A stretch of DNA of 5,256 bases from DATFGK01 sp046712825 (GCA_046712825.1 JBKKCR010000002.1:1-5256); one strand, 5' to 3'. Shown: positions 1 to 4,564, numbered from the stretch's first letter. Notes: generated by a model not told the origin, from the letters alone. Numbers and translations: made by a program.

Positions 1-125
1 CGGTCGTGCGCTTGGAAGACCTCACCCATTCCGCCGGAGGCGATGAGGCCGGTGATCTGGTAGCGACCGCCGACGAGGCTTGCGATGCGGCGATCGGATC
101 CGATGTCCTGCGCCACGTCGCGCAC
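1..125 (-). CDS. Serine/threonine protein kinase, N-terminal fragment (PknB-like), cut by the window edge
   Basis: The minus strand reads a typical bacterial Hanks-type kinase start: a short polar leader, then GRYQITGLIASGGMGEVFQ followed by AHD. This is the beta1 strand and glycine-rich ATP-binding loop (ASGGMGEVF). Known kinases of this type phosphorylate Ser/Thr on target proteins, often as membrane-anchored sensors. Only 41 codons are visible, so the VAIK lysine, HRD and DFG motifs and any transmembrane or sensor part lie outside the window. The start is uncertain: GTG at 125 was chosen, but in-frame GTGs at 155 and 116 are possible, with an in-frame TAG at 173-171 as the upstream limit. 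None has a good Shine-Dalgarno. A TACACT box at 132-127 would place transcription start near 120, which favours the 116 GTG and a nearly leaderless mRNA. The gene is divergent from the SDR gene at 190. Kinase identity is secure; substrates and subtype are unknown. Confidence 0.85.
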   Translation of the reverse strand, partial: MRDVAQDIGSDRRIASLVGGRYQITGLIASGGMGEVFQAHD

Positions 126-189
126 AAGTGTAGTGACGCGAGGCAGGGCGGGCACGCAACCCGGTTCGTCCTAATAAACTCGGGTCGGG
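126..189. promoter_or_regulatory. Divergent promoter region between the kinase gene and the SDR gene
   Basis: This 64-bp gap separates two divergent genes. On the plus strand, TAAACT at 175-180 fits a TANNNT -10 box and lies 9 nt before the ATG at 190, so the SDR mRNA would be leaderless or nearly so. The bases before the ATG (cgggtcggg) contain no real Shine-Dalgarno. On the minus strand, TACACT at 132-127 is a -10 candidate for the kinase. I see no convincing -35 box for either. A small inverted repeat AACC-C-GGTT at 158-166 lies between the two and might be an operator, but it is too short to rely on. The assignment rests on box similarity and position only. Confidence 0.4.
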
Positions 190-1065
190 ATGAAGGTCCT
201 GGTCACAGGCGGTACGGGGTTCGTCGGAAGCCATCTCGTTCCTAGGCTGCGAGAGGAGGGCTTCGAGGTCCGCGTGCTCGGGCGCGGCACCGACGGGGTT
301 CCGCACGGCGCCGAGGTCCTCGCGGGAAGCGTCGCGGACCCGGAGGCGGTCCGGCGAGCGGTCGAGGGGGTCGAGGCCGTCGTGCATCTCGTCGCGATCA
401 TCGTCGAGCGCGGCTCGCAGACGTTCGAGGCGGTCAACCACCAAGGCACGCGCAATCTTGTGGCCGCCATGGAGTCGGCCGGGATCCGCCGGCTCGTTCA
501 CCAGTCGGCGCTCGGCGCCGGGCCCGACGAGCGATTCCCATACCTGCGCTCGAAGTGGCTGGGGGAGGAGGCGGTCCGCGCCTCCTCGCTCGAGTGGACG
601 ATCCTCCGGCCGAGCGTCCTGTTCGGGGAGGGGGCCGGCTTCTTCCGACCCATCGTCTGGTCGCTGCGTTGGGCGCCCGTCTACCCGATGCCTGCCGGAG
701 GCCGTACACGGTTCCAGCCTCTCGCGATCGAGGACCTCGCCACGTGTGTCGTTCGTTCGCTCCGCGGCGATCAGGTGGGAGCGACGCTCGACATCGGCGG
801 GCCCGAAATGCTCACGTTCTCCGATATCGTTCGCACCGTCATGACGGCGCTCGGCAAGAAGCGGCGGATGGTATCGGTGCCGGTTTGGGCCGCGCGTCCG
901 TTCGCGCACGTGCAAGGGTTGCGCAAGGAACCGCTCGTGACCAACGAGCAGCTCGACATGGTCGTGCTCGACAACACGTGCGCACTCGACTCGGTCGAGC
1001 GGGCGTTCGGGTTCCGGCCGGTGCGGATGGCCGATACGGATCTGCGCTGGCTCGCGAGGCTGTGA
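190..1065 (+). CDS. Atypical short-chain dehydrogenase/reductase, NAD(P)-binding (NDUFA9-like type)
   Basis: A 291-residue Rossmann-fold protein. The dinucleotide-binding loop GGTGFVG is at residues 7-13, straight after the first beta strand (MKVLVT), which fixes the ATG at 190 as the start. A second-strand basic patch (RVLGRG) is at 28-33. HLVAI (66-70) is the usual strand after the NNAG-like position. A serine-containing strand (HQSALGAG) is at 104-111 and Y118-LRS-K122 supplies the catalytic-type YxxxK. The signature LRPSVLFG is at 139-146. This pattern (SALG, Y..SK..GE.AV, W.ILRPS..FG) is that of atypical SDRs related to the complex I accessory subunit NDUFA9 and sugar-nucleotide epimerase-like NAD(P)H-binding proteins. 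The length is normal for the group. No signal peptide or membrane segment is visible. The substrate cannot be read from the sequence; many relatives bind NAD(P) with unclear catalytic roles. Its stop overlaps the next start (TGATG, one shared base), so the two genes are co-transcribed and probably coupled. Confidence 0.85.
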   Translation: MKVLVTGGTGFVGSHLVPRLREEGFEVRVLGRGTDGVPHGAEVLAGSVADPEAVRRAVEGVEAVVHLVAIIVERGSQTFEAVNHQGTRNLVAAMESAGIRRLVHQSALGAGPDERFPYLRSKWLGEEAVRASSLEWTILRPSVLFGEGAGFFRPIVWSLRWAPVYPMPAGGRTRFQPLAIEDLATCVVRSLRGDQVGATLDIGGPEMLTFSDIVRTVMTALGKKRRMVSVPVWAARPFAHVQGLRKEPLVTNEQLDMVVLDNTCALDSVERAFGFRPVRMADTDLRWLARL

Positions 1066-1412
1066 TGGCCGGGCCGGAAACGCTCCACGACGACCTGGAG
1101 GCGCTCGGCTTCCGGCTCATCGAGCAGAGCCGGCGCGGGGACTTCCAGTACGCGAAGGCGGCGAACCGCTATCTCACCTACCACGTTCACTGGGATCCCG
1201 ACGAGGAAGGGATCTCGTTCACGTGGGAGTTCGCGGTGGGGGAGTTCTTCGACCACCGCGGCATGCAGATCGGTTCCAACGAAGCGCTGAATCTCTTCTT
1301 GTTCCCGCAGTACGACTCGCGCGGCGCCGCCGACGTATCGTTCGTCGCAGGCGAGCTCGACCGCATCGAGCAGGTGCTCCGTTCGCTGAATTTCATCGAC
1401 GCCGAGGCGTAG
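1065..1412 (+). CDS. Conserved-looking hypothetical protein, 115 residues
   Basis: I do not recognise this family. The ATG at 1065 shares its A with the stop of the SDR gene (TGATG), so it is very likely translated by reinitiation or coupling; a weak purine patch (gcgagg, 1053-1058) precedes it. The protein is acidic and soluble-looking, with no signal peptide, transmembrane helix or metal-binding cluster. It begins with a probable helix (TLHDDLEALGFRLIEQ), continues through aromatic beta-like stretches (YLTYHVHW at 36-43, ISFTWEFAVGEFF at 50-62), has a Gly-rich turn (HRGMQIGSNEALN) and ends in a helix (ELDRIEQVLRSLNF). The beta-rich core flanked by helices looks like a small folded domain rather than a chance ORF, and its codon use matches its neighbours. 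Context gives only a pairing with an NAD(P)-binding protein. It is followed by the thiamine operon promoter, so it is probably the last gene of its unit. Function unknown. Confidence 0.75.
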   Translation: MAGPETLHDDLEALGFRLIEQSRRGDFQYAKAANRYLTYHVHWDPDEEGISFTWEFAVGEFFDHRGMQIGSNEALNLFLFPQYDSRGAADVSFVAGELDRIEQVLRSLNFIDAEA

Positions 1413-1443
1413 GGCGACGGAACCAGGTCCGGTGGGGAAGCGG

Positions 1444-1449
1444 TATCAT
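1444..1449 (+). promoter_or_regulatory. Candidate -10 box of the thiamine operon (TATCAT)
   Basis: TATCAT fits the TANNNT -10 pattern and lies 32 bases after the stop of the preceding gene. Transcription would start near 1455-1457, just upstream of the first conserved riboswitch bases (GGGG at 1469), as expected for a riboswitch leader. No convincing -35 hexamer lies 16-18 bp upstream. The same nine bases GTATCATCG recur at 4602-4610, before the transporter gene. Confidence 0.5.
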
Positions 1450-1457
1450 CGGAGACA

Positions 1458-1558
1458 ACTACAGCAGAGGGGAGCTCGGAGCACCGGGCTGAGAGGCCGT
1501 CCGACGCAGGCGGCGACCCACAGAACCTGATCCGGGTAACGCCGGCGGAGGGAGGAAG
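1458..1558 (+). ncRNA. TPP riboswitch (THI element) controlling thiGHSE
   Basis: The aptamer matches the thi-box in order and spacing. GGGG at 1469-1472 begins the P2 arm. P3 is CTCGG (1475-1479) with CCGGG (1484-1488) around the loop AGCA. The invariant CTGAGA of the pyrimidine-sensing arm is at 1489-1494. A P3a-like insert pairs GCCG (1496-1499) with CGGC (1511-1514). ACCC is at 1516-1519 on the other side of P2. CCTGATC is at 1526-1532, P5 pairs CCGG (1532-1535) with CCGG (1542-1545) around GTAACG, and GCGGAGGGA at 1545-1553 corresponds to the usual GCGTAGGGA. Binding of TPP in this class lowers expression of downstream thiamine genes. Oddity: the closing helix P1 is not evident, because the 3' flank (GGAAGGCGAGG) is all purine-rich and the 5' flank (CTACAGCAGA) does not complement it. 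The exact outer ends are therefore approximate. It lies directly before thiG. Confidence 0.93.
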
Positions 1559-1561
1559 GCG

Positions 1562-1585
1562 AGGCCACCGGGATCGGTGGTCTTT
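1562..1585 (+). terminator. Hairpin between the riboswitch and thiG: probable expression platform
   Basis: AGGCCACCG at 1562-1570 pairs with CGGTGGTCT at 1575-1583 (nine pairs, one of them G-U) around the loop GGAT, and the 3' end runs into TCTTTC. This is shaped like an intrinsic terminator with a short, interrupted U run, 4 nt after the last aptamer bases. The 3' arm also contains GGTGG (1576-1580), the only Shine-Dalgarno-like bases before the thiG ATG at 1594, although the 13-nt spacing is long. The hairpin could therefore act by stopping transcription, by hiding the ribosome site, or both. Which one cannot be decided from sequence alone. Confidence 0.55.
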
Positions 1586-1593
1586 CGCATCTC

Positions 1594-2388
1594 ATGGACG
1601 ATCGACTCATCATCGCCGGGCGGGCGTTCGGCTCGCGGCTGATCGTCGGGACGGGAAAGTTCCCGTCGGGCGAGTCGATGCGCGACGCGCTCGCCGCCAG
1701 CGGAACAGAGATGGTCACGGTCGCACTCCGCCGCGTGGACCTGGACGCGACCGGCGGCCCGGACATCCTGGAGTTCATAGACCGCGAGCGGTACCTACTG
1801 CTGCCGAACACCTCGGGTGCGATGACCGCCGACGAGGCCGTTCGCCTTGCGCGCCTGGCCCGAACGATGGGCCTTCCGGCGTGGGTGAAGCTCGAGGTGA
1901 CTCCCGATCCCCGTTACTTGCTGCCCGATCCGATCGAGACGCTGAAGGCCGCCGAGATCCTCGTCGCGGAGGGGTTCACGGTGCTGCCGTACATCAACGC
2001 CGATCCCGTGCTCGCGAAGCGGCTCGAGGAGGCCGGCTGCGCAACGGTGATGCCGCTGGGCGCGTGGATCGGATCGAACCTCGGGGTACGGACGCGCGAT
2101 GCCGTCAGGATCATCGTCGAGCAGGCGGAGGTTCCCGTCGTGGTCGACGCCGGGCTCGGCGCGCCGTCCCACGCGGCGGAAGCGATGGAGCTCGGGGTCG
2201 ACGCCGTGCTCGTCAACACGGCGATCGCGGTCGCGCGTGATCCGTCGCGGATGGCCTCCGCTTTCAAGAAGGCGGTCGAGGCAGGGCGCGATGCGTACGT
2301 CGCGGGGCTCGCGCCGCAACGGATCGAGGCCGAGGCGTCGAGCCCGCTGACCGGGTTCCTCGACCCGATGGCGCCGATCTCGCCTTGA
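1594..2388 (+). CDS. thiG: Thiazole synthase ThiG
   Basis: A 264-residue TIM-barrel enzyme that forms the thiazole phosphate of thiamine from 1-deoxy-D-xylulose-5-phosphate, dehydroglycine and ThiS-thiocarboxylate sulfur, in the cytoplasm. Family landmarks in order: SRLIVGTGKF (14-23), VALRRVD (43-49), LLPNTSG (69-75), WVKLEV (97-102) with Lys99 as the Schiff-base lysine, VLPYINADPVLAKRLEEAGC (130-149), VMPLG (152-156), VDAGLGAPSHAAEAMELG (184-201), VLVNTAIA (205-212), MASAFKKAVEAGRDAY (220-235) and the SSP near the C-terminus. Length is normal. The usual GAPIGSG loop reads GAWIGSN (156-162), changing a conserved proline and glycine. The ATG at 1594 is the only sensible start: it gives the normal ThiG N-terminus and no in-frame start lies just upstream. 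Its Shine-Dalgarno is weak and lies in the platform hairpin. It is first in the operon, under the TPP riboswitch, and its stop overlaps the thiH start by 4 nt (TTGA). Confidence 0.95.
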   Translation: MDDRLIIAGRAFGSRLIVGTGKFPSGESMRDALAASGTEMVTVALRRVDLDATGGPDILEFIDRERYLLLPNTSGAMTADEAVRLARLARTMGLPAWVKLEVTPDPRYLLPDPIETLKAAEILVAEGFTVLPYINADPVLAKRLEEAGCATVMPLGAWIGSNLGVRTRDAVRIIVEQAEVPVVVDAGLGAPSHAAEAMELGVDAVLVNTAIAVARDPSRMASAFKKAVEAGRDAYVAGLAPQRIEAEASSPLTGFLDPMAPISP

Positions 2389-3527
2389 CGACGCTCACCG
2401 CGCATCGAACCTTCGCCGAAGAGCTCGACGCGATCGACGCGCGCGCCGTCGCCGCACGTTCTCTCGCGGCGAGCGATCCCGACGTCACGCGCGCGCTGAC
2501 GCGAGCGGCCGGGGAACGCGACCTGGATGATCTCGCGGCGCTGCTCTCGCCGGCCGCCGGCGCGCGCCTCGAGGAGATCGCGCAGGCTGCCCACCGGCTC
2601 ACCGTCCGACGGTTCGGCAAGACGATCCACATGTATGCGCCGATCTACCTATCGAACGAGTGCCTCACGACGTGCACTTATTGCGGGTTCGCGAAGGACC
2701 TCGAGATCGTGCGGCGCACGCTGACCGTCGCGGAGGCGGTCCGCGAGGCCGAGGCGCTGACCGCGCACGGTTTCCGCCATCTCCTGCTCCTGACGGGAGA
2801 GCACCAGAAGATCACCGGCGTCGATTACCTCGAGCAAGCGCTACGCGCGCTGTCTCGCGTCGTGCCCCAGCTCTCGATCGAGGTGCAGGTGTGGTCGGAG
2901 GACGAGTACCGGCGGCTCGTGGCCGCCGGGTGCGACGGCGTCGTGATCTACCAGGAGACCTACGACCGCGCGGCCTACCGGGACTATCACGTTGCGGGGC
3001 GCAAGCGTGACTACGACTGGCGGCTGGAGGGGCCGGAGCGCGCCGGGCGAGCCGGCATACGCAGGCTGGGTGTCGGAGCGCTGCTCGGCCTGCACGCTCC
3101 CTGGCGTGAAGAGGCGATCGCGACCGCGGCGCACGCCCGGTTCCTGACCCGACGGTACTGGCGCTCCGAGATAACGGTGAGCGTCCCGCGCATCCGTCCG
3201 AGCGCGAGCGGATATGTGCCGCGCGCCGACGTGTCCGACCGCGAGCTGGCGCAGACGATCTGCGCGTTGCGACTTTTCCTTCCCGACGCCGGGATCGTGA
3301 TGTCGTCACGTGAGGCGGCCGGGTTCCGCGACGCCCTCGTTCCGCTGGGCGTCACCCATACCAGCGCCGGATCCCACACCGAGCCCGGCGGCTATACGGA
3401 GCCCGGCGAAGCGGAGGGTCAGTTCGAGGTCAACGACACCCGCACGCCGCGGCAGGTCGCTGCCGCGCTCGCGGGCATCGGCTACGACGTCGTCTGGAAG
3501 GATTGGGACGGGGCGCTCCGCGCCTAG
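2385..3527 (+). CDS. thiH: 2-iminoacetate synthase ThiH (radical SAM tyrosine lyase)
   Basis: A 380-residue radical SAM enzyme, close to the 377 of E. coli ThiH. It cleaves tyrosine with S-adenosylmethionine to p-cresol and dehydroglycine (2-iminoacetate), the glycine-derived unit used by ThiG. The [4Fe-4S] cysteines are C93-LTT-C97-TY-C100 followed by GF. Other ThiH landmarks are ALLSPAA (51-57), the RFGKTIHMYAPIYLSNEC approach, HLLLLTGEHQ (132-141), EVQVW (166-170), VIYQETY (187-193), DWRLEGPERAGRAGI (211-225), QTICALRLFLP (290-300), SAGSHTEPGGY (327-337) and the terminal VVWKDWD. The start is TTG at 2385, overlapping the thiG stop (TTGA); the alignment to ThiH begins at about residue 9, so a much later start is unlikely. 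No Shine-Dalgarno is obvious, so expression probably depends on coupling to thiG. The enzyme is oxygen-sensitive; many aerobic actinobacteria use the flavin oxidase ThiO instead, which is not seen here. Confidence 0.95.
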   Translation: MTTLTAHRTFAEELDAIDARAVAARSLAASDPDVTRALTRAAGERDLDDLAALLSPAAGARLEEIAQAAHRLTVRRFGKTIHMYAPIYLSNECLTTCTYCGFAKDLEIVRRTLTVAEAVREAEALTAHGFRHLLLLTGEHQKITGVDYLEQALRALSRVVPQLSIEVQVWSEDEYRRLVAAGCDGVVIYQETYDRAAYRDYHVAGRKRDYDWRLEGPERAGRAGIRRLGVGALLGLHAPWREEAIATAAHARFLTRRYWRSEITVSVPRIRPSASGYVPRADVSDRELAQTICALRLFLPDAGIVMSSREAAGFRDALVPLGVTHTSAGSHTEPGGYTEPGEAEGQFEVNDTRTPRQVAAALAGIGYDVVWKDWDGALRA

Positions 3528-3533
3528 ACACGC

Positions 3534-3746
3534 GTGCTCACCGTCGTGGCCAACGGCAAGCTGCGGGAGATCCCCGCCGGCTCCACGATCCGCGACCTCC
3601 TCGACGGCGTCGGCTGGAAGCCGGAGTGGGTCGTCGTCGAACGCAACGGGGAGCCGGTCGAGCGAAGCGCGTTCGCGATGACCAGGCTGGCCGAAGGTGA
3701 CCGGCTCGAGATCGTGCGGGCCGTTGCGGGAGGGGCTACGCGTTGA
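3534..3746 (+). CDS. thiS: Sulfur-carrier protein ThiS with a three-residue tail after Gly-Gly
   Basis: A 70-residue beta-grasp (ubiquitin-like) protein that is adenylated by ThiF and converted to a C-terminal thiocarboxylate, which donates sulfur to ThiG. The sequence shows the fold: LTVVANGK, a charged strand, the helix STIRDLLDGVGWKPEWV, then VVERNGEPVERSAF, and the LAEGDRLEIVRAVAGG end (DRLEIVRAV is the usual strand before Gly-Gly). Length is normal for ThiS. Starts at GTG 3534, 6 nt after thiH, with no Shine-Dalgarno. Oddity: ThiS normally ends exactly in Gly-Gly, but here G66-G67 is followed by A68-T69-R70 before the TGA. As encoded it cannot be activated at glycine unless the tail is removed, as known for some other carriers of this fold. 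Its stop shares one base with the thiE ATG (TGATG). The assignment as ThiS is strong from fold and position; its state of activity is uncertain. Confidence 0.9.
   Translation: MLTVVANGKLREIPAGSTIRDLLDGVGWKPEWVVVERNGEPVERSAFAMTRLAEGDRLEIVRAVAGGATR
3728..3735 (+). promoter_or_regulatory. Shine-Dalgarno for thiE embedded in the Gly-Gly codons of thiS
   Basis: GGGAGGGG at 3728-3735 is the best ribosome-binding match in the operon. It spans the GGA-GGG codons for Gly66-Gly67 of ThiS. Counted from GGAGG (3729-3733), the gap is 9 nt to TTG 3743 and 12 nt to ATG 3746. The last three ThiS codons, stop included, fill this gap. The spacing slightly favours TTG as the thiE start, although the adjacent ATG is the commoner codon. 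Confidence 0.5.
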
Positions 3747-4384
3747 TGGATCCGGAGGAGGCACGCGCGAAGCTCGACGCGGCGCGCCTGTATCTCGTGA
3801 CCGACGGTCGCGACGGTGGGGAACAGCTGCGGACCTTCCTCGACGCGGTCCTCGGAGCAGGGGTGGACGTGATCCAGCTGCGCGAGAAGGAGCTCGAGGC
3901 CGGGGCGATCCTCGAGCGCGCAGAGATATTCCGCGAAGCCTGCGATCGCCACGGCGTGCCGTTCATCGTCAACGACCGCGCCGACCTGACGTTCGCGGCC
4001 GGAGCCGACGGCGTGCATCTCGGACAGGAAGACCTGCCGGTCGGCGCGGCGCGGCATCTCCTCGGCCGCAAAGTGATCATCGGACGCTCGACGCACGATC
4101 CGGATCAGCTGCGACGAGCGGTGCTCGAGGACGTCGACTACATCGCGGTCGGCCCCGTGCACGAGACGCCGACGAAGCCGGGCCGCCCGGCCGCGGGGAT
4201 CGACCTCATCCGGCTCGCCGCAGTCGAGGTGACGAAGCCCTGGTTCGCGATCGGCGGGATCGACGGCTCGAACCTCGCCGGGGTGCGAGCGGCCGGCGCC
4301 ACCCGGATCGTCGTGGTGCGGGCCGTCACGCTGGCCGGCGACCCGGGGACCGCCGTGAAAGCACTTCGCGACGCGCTCGGCTGA
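3746..4384 (+). CDS. thiE: Thiamine-phosphate synthase ThiE
   Basis: A 212-residue TIM-barrel enzyme that couples HMP-pyrophosphate with thiazole phosphate to give thiamine monophosphate, releasing pyrophosphate, in the cytoplasm. Motifs in order: LYLVTD (15-20), VIQLREKEL (42-50) with the pyrophosphate-binding RxK, VNDRADL (75-81) with the Mg-binding Asn-Asp, GADGVHLGQEDLP (86-98), IIGRSTH (111-117), DYIAVGPVHETPTKPG (131-146) carrying the T.TK loop, WFAIGGI (166-172) and IVVVRAV (188-194). Where many ThiE proteins have VVSAI this one has VVRAV, a form I recall from actinobacteria. Length is normal. ATG 3746 was chosen because it overlaps the thiS stop by one base; TTG 3743 immediately before it is an equally possible start and would give the same TTGA overlap as at thiG/thiH. 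It is the last gene of the operon, followed 7 nt later by a strong hairpin. Confidence 0.95.
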   Translation: MDPEEARAKLDAARLYLVTDGRDGGEQLRTFLDAVLGAGVDVIQLREKELEAGAILERAEIFREACDRHGVPFIVNDRADLTFAAGADGVHLGQEDLPVGAARHLLGRKVIIGRSTHDPDQLRRAVLEDVDYIAVGPVHETPTKPGRPAAGIDLIRLAAVEVTKPWFAIGGIDGSNLAGVRAAGATRIVVVRAVTLAGDPGTAVKALRDALG

Positions 4385-4391
4385 ACCGTTT

Positions 4392-4410
4392 CCGTCACGC
4401 TCCGTGGCGG
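4392..4410 (+). terminator. Hairpin just after thiE, candidate terminator without a U-tract
   Basis: CCGTCACG at 4392-4399 pairs with CGTGGCGG at 4403-4410 (eight pairs, one G-U) around the three-base loop CTC, starting 7 nt after the thiE stop. The stem is strong and its position fits the end of the operon. No T-run follows (cgctcaagtt), so it is not a classical Rho-independent terminator. U-less hairpins have been proposed as terminators in actinobacteria; it may instead only protect the 3' end or belong to the larger folded region downstream. Confidence 0.4.
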
Positions 4411-4530
4411 CGCTCAAGTTGGGGACTGGATGGTCCGAATCCTCCGGCGAAAGAGCGAAACGAAGGCATCGCGGTCGAGTCGGAGATGCTCGTGCCTTAA
4501 GCCCACTCGGGGTTGTCGAACTAAGTCCCC
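4411..4530 (+). other. Intergenic region with nested pairings, candidate structured RNA of unknown class
   Basis: There is no convincing gene here, but there are several long-range complements. GGGGACT (4421-4427) pairs perfectly with AGTCCCC (4524-4530) and could close a domain of about 110 nt. Inside it, AAGGCA (4463-4468) pairs with TGCCTT (4493-4498), with GCATC (4466-4470) and GATGC (4485-4489) as a competing inner stem, and GGTT (4511-4514) pairs with AACT (4519-4522) around GTCG. CGCTC (4411-4415) can also pair with GAGCG (4453-4457), which would conflict with the closing stem. I compared it by eye with TPP, SAM, cobalamin, c-di-AMP, c-di-GMP, fluoride and ZTP riboswitches and with tRNA, tmRNA, SRP RNA and RNase P RNA, and none fits. 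In GC-rich DNA some pairings arise by chance, so confidence is low. Confidence 0.3.
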
Positions 4531-4539
4531 CCCGCGCGA

Positions 4540-4564
4540 GGGGCCGTCCTCTCTGGACGGTCCC
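4540..4564 (+). terminator. Strong 10-bp hairpin upstream of the transporter gene
   Basis: GGGGCCGTCC (4540-4549) pairs with GGACGGTCCC (4555-4564) through ten pairs with one G-U, around the loop TCTCT. It is the strongest local stem in the 265-nt gap. No T-run follows, so transcription termination is only one option. Its left arm competes with CCCC at 4530-4533, and its last three bases compete with the stem CCCTCC (4562-4567) / GGAGGG (4577-4582), which covers a Shine-Dalgarno. It may therefore be part of a switch. Confidence 0.45.

Noticed and set aside
158..166. Inverted repeat AACC-C-GGTT as an operator
   Set aside because: Four-base arms are too short to be meaningful; no second copy is seen.
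22..915. Open minus-strand frame of 297 codons opposite the SDR gene
   Set aside because: It is rich in Arg, Asp and Pro with no recognisable motif, lies antisense to a clear Rossmann protein, and is the usual shadow of high-GC codon use.
3384..3420. Internal repeat TEPGGYTEPG in ThiH as a possible duplication
   Set aside because: The first copy is the conserved ThiH motif (SAGS.T.PGGY); the second is a short neighbouring variation in a region that varies in length in the family.
4411..4460. Resemblance to the c-di-AMP (ydaO) riboswitch from GGGGAC and CGAATCC
   Set aside because: The other conserved blocks and their order are missing; short G/C-rich matches are expected by chance.
3697..4500. 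Plus-strand frame of 267 codons overlapping thiE
   Set aside because: Arg- and Gly-rich out-of-frame shadow of thiE that continues into the intergenic region without any ribosome site or motif.
4421..4530. A tRNA or tmRNA, because of a perfect 7-bp outer stem and GGTTGTCGAAC near the 3' end
   Set aside because: There is no D arm, no anticodon arm, no correct T-arm next to the outer stem, and no CCA; the length of 110 nt and the internal pairing do not fit.
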